Below, in pieces: positions 43,879-56,887 of a stretch of 64,000 nucleotides of DNA; within the stretch, counting starts at the first letter, position 1, and every line of letters starts with the position of its first letter. The translations under genes and the position numbers were made by a program. The stretch comes from Anaeromyces robustus (lineage: Eukaryota > Neocallimastigomycota > Neocallimastigomycetes > Neocallimastigales > Neocallimastigaceae). Below the pieces are notes generated by a model. It saw nothing but the letters and a program-made list of their open reading frames with translations, searched no databases and was not told the DNA's origin. The stretch spans positions 1 through 64,000 of the forward strand of contig MCFG01000355.1 of assembly GCA_002104895.1 (NCBI GenBank). Direction: 5' to 3'.

Positions 43879-44628
43879 ATGACAACAAGGTAAAGTTATA
43901 AATAATTAAAATATTTATTTTATTTTTTTTTATATCGTTAATAATTAAATTTCCTTTGTTACATGTTCTTTTTATTTTTTTTTTTTATTGATATAAAAGA
44001 CTTGACCGTTTAGTTTTATTACTGGATACTGGTTCAACACCATCAGTAAGAAGTACAGCAGCCACACAACTTGGTGATATTCAAAGACAACATCCAGAAG
44101 AACTTTATAATTTATTATCAAGAGTATATATATATTTTATTATTATTATTATTATTATTTCTGTAGATTTAAAATCATTAATATATATTTTGAAACTTTA
44201 TTTCTGAAATCTCATTTAAATTTTAATTTTACTTTTAATTTAATTTTAATTTTTATTTAAAATTAATAACATTAATTTATGATATTTATTTTAGGTTTTA
44301 AAACATTTACATAGTAATAGTTGGGAAACTCGTGTAGCTGCAGGACAAGCTATTGAAGCAATATCAAAGAATGTTCCTCAATGGGATCCTCCACCACCTG
44401 TCCCTGGACAAACACCAGCTCCTCCAAAAAAGAAAGATCAAGAAGATAATTCAAAATTATTATTTGAATCATTTGATATTCATTCTGTAATTAAAAACGG
44501 AACTCTTCTTTTAGCAAATGCTGGAAAGGTATTTTTTTTAATAATTGAAATTTTTAATTATTTAATAATTATTGTTTTTTTAAAACTAAATTTATAATTA
44601 ATTTTATGATTGTTAATATTTATTTTGC

Positions 44629-44659
<31 letters not shown>

Positions 44660-45103
44660 ATGTAATTATTATTAATATTAATAATAATATTATTCTTGTT
44701 AATTATAAATTTTATTTTCATATATACTTGTATAAATATCAAAATAATTCATAAGGATTATGATTTTGAATTCAATGATTTGGATGCTCATGAAAGACTA
44801 GCTATGCAAAAACGTGATCTAAAAAAAAGACTTGGAATTGCAACTCAATTTATGGATGGTAATTATTTTTTTTATGATTATAATTTAAAATTATAATTTA
44901 AATAATAATAATAATAATAATAATATATAATAATATAATACACTCTATGTAGTTGATCTTATTTCTGATGCAGATTTTATTACAAGTCCTAATGCATATG
45001 TTAAAAAAGAAGCAAAAGAAATTAAAGAAGAAAGGTTAATAAATATTTTAAATATATATATATTTTTTTTTTTTAATAAAAGTTTAAATATTAATTTTAT
45101 GAC

Positions 45104-45145
<42 letters not shown>

Positions 45146-45369
45146 TATATTGATAAATAATAGTATAAAAAAAAAAGTAGAAGAAGCAGAACCAGTAGTA
45201 TTAGATAAAGAGGCATTAAAAAAATTAAGCCCTAGAGAAAGAAATTTATTAAAAAGAAGAGCGAGAATGGCTGCTAAAGATAAATCAAAAGAAAAGTAAT
45301 TTTTATTTATATATATTGATTTATATTTTTTATTATATTAAATTTATATATTTAAGTTACTAATTAAAA

Positions 45370-45410
<41 letters not shown>

Positions 45411-48400
45411 TTAAAAATTTAACTACCAACTTCCTCTTTATAAAAAATTTAATTATTAAATTTAAAATAATAATAAAAGAGTGAGAAATGTTGACATTGC
45501 TGTATCATCTTCAAGAAAAAGAAAAATTAACTCACCAGAATCATCTGATGTATCGTCTTCAGTTAAAATAAAGAAAGAACAAAATCAAGATGATAAATCT
45601 GGAATTAAATATGGAACTTCTAATAGTGAAAAAGTAATAGTTAAACATAAAGAAAATAATGAAAAAACTTTTCAAAGTGGTATATATAATCCAGGTGATG
45701 AATGGCCATTTGAAGGACTTTGTGAACAGTTATGTATGGATTTATTTTCGCCAATATGGGAAGTACGTCATGGTGCCGGTATTGGTCTTCGTGAAATCTT
45801 AAAAACACAAGGCTCTGGAATTGGAAAAATTGTTGGAGAAACCAGTTCTCAAAATGAAATCAATCATAAAAAAGCATTAGAAGATTTATGTATACGTTTA
45901 TTATGTGTTCTTGCATTAGATAGATTTGCAGATTATGTTAGCGATCAAGTTGTTGTTCCAGTAAGAGAAACATGTGCCCAAACATTGGGTGTTGTTACAC
46001 AATGGTGCTCTAAAGATATTTGTTTAAAAGTTGTTAATAATGGTTTATTAAATCTAATTAATTATTCAAAAAAAAATGAATTATCAAGTGGACAGTGGGA
46101 AATACGACATGCTGGTCTTATAGGTTTAAAATATTGGATGGCAGTAAGAAAAGATCTTGTAAGTGATATTTTATTGACTCATGATAAAGAGGGAGCATAT
46201 AATGCTATTATTGATGGGTAAATATATATATATTATTAAATTATTTATATCAATAATAATTTAAATATAAGTATATTAAATGATTAATACTATTATAATT
46301 TTTATATATATATATATAAAATATGTATTTTTATATATATTATATACATTCAATATTTAAATACTTAAATATATATAAACTATATAATTAAAATTTTAAT
46401 AAATAAATAGTTTAAAAGATAGTAATGATGATGTTAGAGCAGTATCATCTTCAACACTATTACCTATATGTAATATTTTAGTTGAAAAAATACCTGCAAG
46501 AGAGATATATGATACCATTGTTAAAAATCTTTGGGATTGTTTGGAAGATTTGGATGATTTAACTTCAGCTACTGGTAGTGTTATGGATTTACTTAGTCAA
46601 TTAGTAATAAAAGATCAAATTAGAAATATTATTAAAATAGATGATCAGATTAATTTAAAATCATTATTCCCGAGATTATATCCGTTTTTCCGTCATGCAG
46701 TTATTAGCGTTCGTATAGCTACTTTAAAATGTATAAATGTTTTAATTGATGTTGGAATGGATGATAGATTTGGTGAAGAGGATAATTGGGTTAGTCTTGA
46801 ACTTATTCGTTTACTTTTCCAAAACTTTTTAATTGAAGATAATAAACAAATTTTAGATTTAACTTTAAATACTTGGAGTCATGTGCTTGAGTATTTTGAT
46901 AATAAACGAATTAAAAAGAATGATATTGAAAATCAAAGAATTATAAATGTTGTTTATCCTATGCTGACTGCATGGTTTTCATTAGCATTAACACCAGTAG
47001 GTACACCATTAGATTGGAAGTTTTTTTATTCACCAAATTGTAGTAACTATGGTAATAATAATTCAGTATACCCAACAGTTTCATCAATGGATGAATTAAA
47101 TATTAATTCTCAGGATAGATCAATGATATTACAAGATTTAACTATTTTGAAAGTTGACGATATTATTTATGGAAGATTAACGTCAGCAGTTGCTCTTGGT
47201 CGTCTTCTTTCAAACTTATTAATGAACTTTAAAGGAGATAGCCTTAATCCTCAACACCAACTTTGTCAATTAATTAAAGCAATATTTATTAATTATGAAA
47301 ATAGTATATGGGCTTATCAGAGAACATTTATGAATATTATATTAGAAGAATGGGCTATATGGGATAGTGAAATGAAACAAAAAGACAGTGTTGTAAATAA
47401 TAAAAATGTCCCATTAATAGACAGTTCCCCGTTGGCAAATGAAATATGGAATATTATAAACACAGTATTAGTTCAAGCAAATGCATCTAATGGTTTAACA
47501 ATTTTATTCTGTGAACAAATTAATTCATTAAGTAAGCTTCGTAGTGATACTCAACTTTTATTAAATTGCTTCCCTGAACTTGGAGTAAGAGAAATTCCAA
47601 AGCTTTTACCACTACCAAATAATACTAATATGACAGAACAATTCCAACAACAACAACAAATTTTCAATTTTGAAACAGCTGTACAAATTGTAAATACATT
47701 ATATCCAACTTTAGTATCTATGATCCCACAATCTTATACATCTCTTTCTAAAACAGATCAAAATATAAAAGATAAGTTTAATCAATTACAGACTTATTAT
47801 GAGCAACTTCAGTTTTCTATAATAAATTATGAGAACAATAAGCAATCAATAGATATTCAAATTTTAGCATCAATGAGTAATTCTGTAATTCAATTTGGAA
47901 GATTAACAGATAAGTTAAATCCAATCATACGTAGTTTAATGAATAGTATAAAATTAGAGCATAATGAATATTATCAAAAAAGAAGTGCTCGTTGTATTAG
48001 TAAACTTATCGGTATGAATATAGCAAGTGGAAAAATGCTTAATGCTAATGATAAAATTGTAAAGAATTTATGTACTTTTCTATGTAGTGATTCTAGAATA
48101 GTTAGGAATATTGAAAAAGAAAAAAATGTTTCTGATATCATTACTATGGAAATGCTTCAAAATCCTGTAGAAGAAAGTAATAATTCTCATAATAATAAGA
48201 AAAAGAAGATTAATATTGATTCAGCAGCAATGTCAGTTATTGATGAGAGTAATAAAGAAGATAAGGATGAAGCAGAGAATTTAGCAAAATTAATTATAAG
48301 GAGAGGTGCAAAAATGGCTCTTGAAGAGTTATGTAAAACGTTTGGTAGTGAATTATTTGAAAAAATACCAAAAATTTGGGATAATCTTGTATCTTCTATA

Positions 48401-50924
48401 CAAATTTTTGCTAAAGAAAATGAAATTGAACAAACAAATCAATTTTTATTAGAAAATAAAGCAGAAGCTCAAAAAATTGTTAATTCTTTATATATATTAA
48501 AAACAATTATACCTCATATTGATAAAAGTATTCATCCAGTAATTGTTGATCAATTAGAAACTATATGTAATACATTACGTTCTTCATATTCTATTGTTCG
48601 TAATATGGCTGCTCAATGCTTAGCATCTCTAGCTCAATATATTACTGTTCCAACAATGAAATGTATTATTAAAAGAGTTTTACCAATGTTAGGAGAAACT
48701 AAAAATATTGTTAGTAGACAAGCATCTATTGAAGCTATTTATCATATAGTCACTCTGATGGAAATAAAAATTTTACCATATATTATCTTTTTAATCATTC
48801 CAATTTTGGGTAGAATGAGTGATCCTGATGAATCAGTGAGATTTATAAGTACTAATATTTTTGCAACATTAATTAAATTGATGCCATTAGAATCTGGTAT
48901 TCCCGATTCTGAAGGTTTAGATGAAGATTTAGTAAAACAAAAAGTAGAAGAAAGACAATTTATGAGTCAATTAATTGGTAATAAACAAATTGAGGACTTT
49001 AAATTCCCTGAAGGTGTTGTTATTAATGCTGAATTAAGAAAATACCAAAAAGAAGGTGTAAATTGGCTTGCTTTCCTTACAAGATATGGTTTACATGGTA
49101 TTCTTTGTGATGATATGGGTCTCGGTAAAACATTACAATCTATCTGTATTTTAGCTATTAATCATTATTCTAAAAAGAAAAAGTATGAAGAAACTGGTTT
49201 AGAACAATATAAGCCAGCACCATCTATTGTTATTTGTCCACCTACTTTAACAGGTCACTGGTTCCAAGAAATTAAACAATTTACTAATAATATCAGACCA
49301 ATTCTTTATCAAGGTGGTCCATCCGAACGTAGTAGATTAAGAAGACTAATAAATAATTATGATGTTGTTATTATATCTTATGATATTTTAAGAAATGATA
49401 TTGAAGAATTAGGAAAAATTGATTATAATTTCTGTATTTTAGATGAAGGTCATATTATTAAGAACCCTAAAACAAAATTAACAAAAGCCGTTAAATCATT
49501 ACATGTTATGCATCGTTTAATTTTATCAGGAACACCAATTCAAAATAATGTTCTTGAATTATGGAGTCTTTTTGATTTCTTGATGCCTGGATTTTTGGGT
49601 ACTGAAAGACAATTCAATGAAAAATATGGTAAACCAATTTTATCTAGTAGAGATTCAAAGAGTTCAAGTCGTGAACAAGAAAATGGAGCATTAGCATTAG
49701 AAGCTCTTCATAGACAAGTTTTACCATTCTTATTAAGAAGAATGAAAGAAGATGTATTGAATGATTTACCACCAAAAATTATACAAGATTACTATTGTGA
49801 ATTAAGTGAAATTCAAAAAATATTATATGAAGATTTCGCTAAGAGTCAAACTAAAAATGAATTATCAAACGAAATTCAAGAAAGATCAAATCAAAAATCA
49901 AAATCAAAGAATACTAAAGGACCAGCTACTCATATTTTCCAAGCTCTTCAATATTTAAGAAAATTATGTAATCATCCAGTATTAGTATTAAATCCAAGTC
50001 ATCCAAAATACAATGAAGTAAATCAAAAATTACTAGAGCAAAATATTCCATTGAACGATATAAGGAATGCACCAAAATTAATGGCTTTAAGGTATATTAT
50101 TAAATTATATATATATTTATATTTTTTTATTTTAGTTTTATATTAAAATTATGAATATTATATATATATTAAAAAAAAAAAAAAATTACTTATTAATATT
50201 TGTTAATGTATTTAATATATATATATATAAAAGACAATTACTTTTAGATTGTGGTATTGGTATTGAAAACACAAATGAACAAACAGTAACTGTATCACAA
50301 CATAGAGCATTAATTTTTTGTCAGTTAAAACCAATGTTAGATATTATTGAAAATGATTTATTTAAAAAATGGATGCCATCAGTAACATATTATAGATTAG
50401 ATGGTTCAGTTGATTCAAATAAACGTCAAGAAATTGTTACAAATTTCAATAAAGATCCAAGTATTGATTGTTTATTATTAACAACACATGTTGGTGGTTT
50501 AGGTTTAAATTTAACTGGTGCAGATACAGTAATTTTTGTTGAACATGATTGGAACCCAATGAAAGATTTACAAGCTATGGATCGTGCTCATCGTATTGGT
50601 CAAAAATGTGTAGTAAATGTATATCGTTTAATTACTCGTGGTACTTTAGAAGAAAAAATTATGGGTCTTCAAAAATTCAAATTAAATATAGCATCATCAG
50701 TTGTTAACCAAGATAACTCTAGTTTAAGTTCTATGGACTCAGAACAAATATTGGATCTCTTTACTCTTACACCTAATCATAATTCTTCTAATAATGAAAA
50801 GACAATTGATCCTAATAAGAAAGCATCAGTTAAAGAAGTATTAGAAGACTTAGAAGGACTTTGGGATGAAAAACAATATGAAGAAGAATTTAATTTGGAT
50901 GATTTCTTGGGAAAATTAAAATAG
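43879..50924 (+). CDS. MOT1: BTAF1/MOT1 TBP-associated SNF2-family ATPase
   Basis: Nine exons (43879-43889, 44000-44123, 44295-44528, 44756-44858, 44953-45034, 45164-45295, 45480-46217, 46411-50091, 50234-50924) join in frame to 1931 residues, close to the family's ~1850. The first exon is only 11 bases (MTT plus two bases). The N-terminal two thirds are HEAT repeats that grip TBP, beginning with RLDRLVLLLDTGSTPSVR and WEVRHGAGIGLREIL. A Swi2/Snf2 ATPase follows: Walker A DDMGLGKT (~1375), DEGH box with HIIKNPKTK, SGTPIQNNVLELWSLFDFLM, and in the last exon RLDGSVDSNKRQEIV, TTHVGGLGLNLTGADTVIF and RAHRIGQK. MOT1 uses ATP to remove TBP from DNA and redistributes it between promoters. The last exon ends with EGLWDEKQYEEEFNLDDFLGKL, a Trp/acidic tail typical of the family. 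All catalytic motifs are intact. Confidence 0.97.
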
Positions 50925-51109
50925 TTTTATATCCATTAAAATATAGTATTTTAATATTAACTATATATAGGTCAAAATAAATAATAATAATTTTATTGAA
51001 ATAAATAATTAAAATTTAATAATAATTAATAACAAATAATAAATAAATGATAATAATAATGATTATAATGATAATAATAATAATGATAATAATAATAATA
51101 ATAATAATG

Positions 51110-51147
<38 letters not shown>

Positions 51148-51802
51148 AATGATATTTATAAAATTACTTAATTATTATAATAATATATCTTTTATCTTTT
51201 ATCTTTTAATCTTTTAATTTATTACAATCAGATCAATCCTTTTCTTCTTTTTTGTTTCTATTTTTTATACTTTTATAATATTATTATATATATAATATAT
51301 TTTATATTCTCATCATAATTTATTTAATTTTTAAAATTACAATTATTTTTGTTTATCTTTCTTATTTCAATCATATGTCATATTAAATATTATTTCTATT
51401 TTATATATATTATCTATATATATACTTAAATATTTATCAAAAAAAAAAAAAAAAAGAAAAAAAATATATATATAAATAAAATAAACAATTAAAAAAAATA
51501 TAATCAATAATTAAGTAATTAAAGACTTTTTTTTTATTATTTATTAATTTATTTTTTGCTTTTTATTAAATATTTGTGTTTATTATAGTTAATAAAGATT
51601 AAATATTACAAAAAAGTATGATATAATATTACATATTATTACAATTAACAAGAATACTTAAAAATTTGAATTATTATTATATAATTTAAAAATATTAAAA
51701 TATATTTTTATAAAAAGAAAAAAAAAAAAAAAAGATTTTTTTATTAATAAGAAAAAAAATAATAATAAAAAAATAAAATATTTTTATTTTTCATTACTTA
51801 AT
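50925..51802. other. convergent 3' spacer, BTAF1 / SF3B1
   Basis: Low-complexity A+T-rich DNA with GATAAT/AAT tracts at 51047-51105 and a ~33-base A run at 51110-51142. No gene is seen. Confidence 0.55.
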
Positions 51803-54800
51803 TTACACCATTAAATCCAATTCATATCTATGATAATGATTACGTTCATCATCCTCTATTCTTGGATAATATGGTATAAGATTATCTTGTGATCCAATAT
51901 ATAAATTATTAAATATTTTCCAATAGATTTCTCTAACTTTACGAGCAGGGTGGAAAAGTCCTTGAAGAACATATTGTAAAATTGTTGCTGGACCTAAACC
52001 AATACGTAAGCCTTCTATAGCTTCCATTACAGCATTAATAACATGTGGAGATTGTTCAAAAATATTTGGCCAAATATAATTTAATAAATGAACTAAGGCA
52101 TCTTCACAACCTAAACCATAAACACCTAAAGCTGCATGTTTAACAGTAGCACATGCAGTTTGTCTATGTACAAGATCACGATCCATTAAAGCATCTTCTA
52201 ATAATGGAGTAATTGCATAAATATAATCTTTACCCATTTCACCAATATATTCAAATAAGAAACTCAAAGATTTTAATACACCATTTTGGACATTTAATTC
52301 TGGAACACGATATTCATTCATTAAAGCTGGTAATACTGTAAATGGTGAACAAGTTTCAGCAACAATAGCAATAGCAACCGTAGTACAAACACGATTTTGA
52401 CGTTCTTGAACTTTTAAATTATTTAATAATGTAGCTAATACATCTTGAGGACCTATAGCTTTAGCAATATAACCAAAAGTATTTACAGCAGCTCTTCTAA
52501 TACCTTTTTTATGAGTTTTTAATAGATCAATTAATTCAAAACAAATACGCATCCATTCACGAGGACTAACATATTCAGCACCACGATCTGCAATACGACC
52601 AACTAAATCAATACAATTTTCCTATGATTAATAAACATATAACATAAAATATAATACATAATATATAATATATATAATAGATAAAATAATATATATCAAT
52701 ATAATATATTTACAAAAAATAAAAATAAATATTAGTATATATGAAATTATACATTATAATGTTTATTATTATTATATTTACAATTATAATTATTTATTAT
52801 ATAATATCATTATATTAATTATTTAAAATAATACTTACTTGGACTTTTTCATGTCTATTCTTCAAAATTGGTGTTAATCTTGGTAATAAATCTTTAATTG
52901 GTGGGGTCATACTACTCATACCTACAACATTAACAATAGCTTTTAAAGCACCTAAAATTGAACCTAAAACTTCTGGGTATTCTTCACCTAAATATTCATA
53001 AAGTACAACACCAAGATGACCCATTAATTTTTCTTCACCACAAGTTTTCATAACTATAGCAATTCTTGAAATTAAATCAGCAGCTTGTTGTCTAACTTTA
53101 GCGGATTTATTATTTAAACGCCAAAGAATAGTAGAACAAATTTGAGGAAGATATGGTTGAATTCTTATACCTAAAGAATTAACTACTGTACCAAAACCAT
53201 TTAGCATAACAACATCTTCAATAGTTTGTTCTTGGAAAGCATATAAAATACCATCAATTAAAACTTCTTCTAAACGATCATCAATATCAGAAGAACCTAA
53301 CATACTAACAATTTTTTCAATAGTTTCCATAACCATCTTACGATATGGTTCAGATTCATCCTTTAAATCTTCAACAATTCTTAATAAAATTTCTGAAACT
53401 CCAACTTTATTAGCTAATTCAACAGTAGTTTCAACCAATTGTTTATAATTACGTCTATCTAAAGCCATACGACGAACCCAGAAATGTTTAAAGAAATCAG
53501 GTAAAATTCTAGTCTTAATATATTCAGGTGTAACACCATCTGTGGCAGCACATTGTTTAACTACTTTAAGTACAATTTTCTTCATTTCTTCATCTGGTGA
53601 TTGGAATTCACGAATTAAAGTATCCATTAATTGATTAGTAAAGTAATTAGCAGCTTCAGCATCCATAAGTGGAATAATATAACCACATGCTTTTAAAAAG
53701 GCAGCTAAACCTTTACCACGATGCTTTTCAATACCTTTCCAAAGAGGTTTTAAAATAATATCAAATGATTCAATACCATATGGAGCAGCAGCTTCAGCTA
53801 AAGCAGCTAATGCTAAAGCAGTAATAGTTCTAACTTTTTGTTGTTCATCTTCTAAACCATGGGCAATAGCTTCTACTAAATTCTTTAAATGTGGTAAAAC
53901 AGCACAACCCATAAGAATTGCAATTTGTTGAACAATTTTGATACCAGTATGACAGGCTTGCCATGATTTTTTACTACGGCATACAGCTTTTAAAAATGGT
54001 AATAAAACTGGAATACCAAGAGCTGAAGCTACAACAGAAAAAGCACGAGCTGTAGTATTACGTACATATTCATCGACGTGATCAATATCTGGACGCATTG
54101 TAGAAATCATTGTTGCAAGACCTGCAGCTTTACTTAAATTACTAATAATTTCACGACCTTCTACACGTGCATAATAATCTTCATCAATAAGTAAAGGTTC
54201 AATAACTACAAGAATTTTATGTACATATGGTCTAACTAAATCATCTAATTTATAAAGAATTCTATCAATAACTTTAACTAATAAGTGACGTTCTTGATCT
54301 TCTAAGGTTGGTGACATTAATAATGGTAAAATAAGATTAAAAAGTGGACCAGCACCAAAATCTCTAGCTTTATCAGTAATTTGACGAAGGGCTGCTTTTC
54401 TCATTGGAGGTGTACCATTTTTAATTTTAAGTAATAATCTCATAATTTTTCTTTCTTTCAATTCATCAACTGATAATGTATTATCATCTTTTACTTCTAA
54501 TAATTTTCCAAAATGTTGCATATCTTCGGGTTTAAAGAATGAAAGATTTCCAACACCAGGGATTTCTGGTGGTATATCATACATTTGACTATTTTCTTCC
54601 ATCATCATAAATCCACCAGCACCCATAGGTGTTGGAGTTGCTGTTAATTTTCTTGCTGGAGTACGAATTGGAGCATAATTTGCTGGTGGTTCTAATATTT
54701 TATAACCAGTTGTTGGAAGCATACTATCTAATTCCTCATCAGAAAGTGGGCGATTTCTATAATCAATTTCTTTTTCCCATCTCATAGCATTCATGGCTTC

Positions 54801-55748
54801 AGGTGTCATTGGTGTCATAGGTTGAGCTAATTGATTTGGTGTTGGAGTAACTAATCCCATATTACCAACAGGTGTAGCAGCAAATTGTGAATTACTTACA
54901 TTAACTGGTGTTTCATCCCAACGACTTTTACGTTTTGGTGTTTCAGCAACAGAGGCCGATATCTTTGGTGTAGCATCCCATGCACTCGAAGTAGAAACAG
55001 GTGAACTTCCTGTATCATCCCAACGATTTCTTTTTCTTGGAGTTTCTTCTGGTTTTGGTGTTTCATCCCAACGACTTCTCGTTTTAGTTGGTGGACGAAC
55101 TTCTTCATCCCATTCTGATTTCTTTTCAGTTTTTACAGGTTCTGACACATCAGAACTTGTCATATCCCATCTTCTTTTTTTAGTTGGTTTTTTTACAACT
55201 TCTGGTTGTGATACTTCTGCACTAATAATTGAACTACCAGATGTTTCAGCCTTCTTTTTCTTTTCAGCAATTGATTTCATAATTCTTTGTTGTTCTCTTT
55301 CAAGTTCTGCTTCTTTCATTACATCCGAATAACTACGAGCATTAGCTGTATTATTATTTTCTGCAAAAGCATCTACACGTTCTGGTGATATTATTCTATT
55401 AAATCTTCTTGCATGATATTCATCTTCTCGATCAGCAATTTTTCTTGATGGACGCATGTCTGCCATTGGATCTACATCAGCATCTTGTTCTTGAATTTCT
55501 TTTAATATATCAGTTGGTGCAGTAAATGACCTTAATTTTGGTTTTGCTATATCATTCTGAACTTCATCTTCATCCTCATCTTTTAATTCTGTAACATATC
55601 CTGCATATTTATCTTCTGTTTCATATAAATCTGTATCATAACTTACTGAACCTACTAATGATGCCTTAGCATTCATTCTTTCCTTTTGTAATTTTTTAAT
55701 TTCATCATCAATATCTTTATTATTGTAATTTGAATTTTGCATTTCCAT
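51803..55748 (-). CDS. SF3B1: SF3B1 (U2 snRNP splicing factor 3b subunit 1)
   Basis: Two exons (55748-52839 and 52621-51803; donor GTAAGT, acceptor ATAG) encode 1242 residues; human SF3B1 has 1304. The junction joins HEKVQ to [14 protein letters not shown] as in the human protein. The N-terminal ~350 residues are disordered and carry repeated Trp-based UHM-ligand motifs (RRWDMT, SRWDET, NRWDDT, SAWDAT, SRWDET, MRWEKE), which bind U2AF-type UHM domains. From ~400 to the end it is a superhelix of HEAT repeats almost identical in pattern to the human one, including [10 protein letters not shown] (the region of the human cancer hot spot) and [17 protein letters not shown] (near the splicing-inhibitor pocket). 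It contacts the branch site in U2 snRNP. The C-terminus ends [11 protein letters not shown], matching the family end, so the gene is complete. Confidence 0.98.
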
Positions 55749-56547
55749 TTATTTTTATGATTTTAAAATATATATATAATAATAATAAAGTTGAAATTAA
55801 AGAAAAAATTGTACAAGTTAATAAAAATTTTATTAAATTATTAATTAAAAAAAAAAAATTAATTATTACTTAATATATATATCTTTTAAAATTTAATTAA
55901 TTTTAAAAAAAAAAAAATGTAATAAAAAATTTCAATAAACTATTTTTTTCCTTTTATCAATTATTTCTATGATTATAATTTTAATTAATATAGAATATAA
56001 ATTTATTACTGGAAGAAGAATTTTATATTTTATTATATATTTTGTTATTAAGTAATTATTCTAAAAAATATATATATTAATTATTTTTACCTTGATCCAT
56101 GTTTCTTCTTAATTTATATTAATCAGTAGAAATTTTTTAATAAAAACAATTTCTATTATATTATATAATATTATATTATATAATTATATATAAAAAAAAA
56201 AAGAAAGAAGAAAAGAAAAAGAAAAAGAAAAATCTATTGGTAATTTATGTTAAAATTTATAATAAAAAGAAGTTTAAAAACTAATTTATTTTTTCTTTTT
56301 ATATATTATTTTTAAAATATATAAAAAATATTACACATTAATAATTACTTTGCTTTTTTTTTTTTTTTTTTTTAAAGTTTTAAAAAAAAAACTGTTAATA
56401 AATCAAATTAAATAATATAAATTATATTATACTGTAATATATATTATTTTATTATACGTTTAATTTAATTTTTATATTAATAAATATTAAATATTTAATA
56501 AAATAAAATAATCCATTTTATATCTTTTGTTTTTTTTTTTCTAATTA
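55749..56547. other. A+T-rich spacer upstream of SF3B1
   Basis: Holds the presumed SF3B1 promoter. A minus-strand ATGGATCAAG followed by GTAAAA lies near 56092-56103 and could be mistaken for a short first exon, but no acceptor precedes the SF3B1 start codon. Confidence 0.5.
56537..56547 (+). repeat. putative target-site duplication, left
   Basis: TTTTCTAATTA matches TTTTCTAACTA at 56877-56887 at 10 of 11 positions. Confidence 0.45.
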
Positions 56548-56876
56548 GGAACGTCAATGCTGATAACACAGTAGGACAGCCTAGTAGGGCAAATGCCGAT
56601 CCTATTTCCGACCCTAGTGGAATAGGATAGATCAATTTTACTTTAATTCTATATTTAGAATTAAGGGCTGTATGGATTTATTGTTTTTAAATATTATTAT
56701 ACTTCTTTTTTTCTTCCAGTATTATCTATTATTATCTATAATATTTTACTGGTTTTTATTTTTTTTTTAGTATCATTTTTTTTCATTATGTGTTTTTTTT
56801 ATGATTCATGTATTTTAATATTTAAATTCAATAAAGTTGACGTACAAATTGTGTGCCATAAAAAAAAAAAAAAAAA
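56548..56876 (+). mobile_element. retroposed 5'-truncated sequence (processed mRNA or LINE end)
   Basis: The island starts abruptly with mixed-composition DNA. It is open for ~27 codons ending in TAG at 56629-56631 (partial reading NADNTVGQPSRANADPISD), with codons GTC, GCC, TCC and GAC unlike the neighbours. About 200 bases resembling a 3' UTR follow, then AATAAA at 56830-56835, ~24 bases and an A17-18 run, and finally the right copy of an imperfect 11-bp duplication. This is the layout of a 5'-truncated retroposed transcript. The DNA can also form hairpins (ATCCTATTTCC with GGAATAGGAT; TAATTCTA with TAGAATTA). An alternative is the last exon of a real gene, since CTAATTAG before GAACG could be a splice acceptor, but no upstream exon is found and the terminal poly(A) argues for retroposition. 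Confidence 0.45.
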
Positions 56877-56887
56877 TTTTCTAACTA
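56877..56887 (+). repeat. putative target-site duplication, right
   Basis: TTTTCTAACTA directly follows the poly(A) run and matches the left copy at 56537-56547 except for one base. Confidence 0.45.

Noticed and set aside
56092-56103. Minus-strand ATGGATCAAG followed by GTAAAA as an upstream first exon of SF3B1
   Set aside because: No AG acceptor lies near the SF3B1 start at 55748, and the existing start gives the expected N-terminus.
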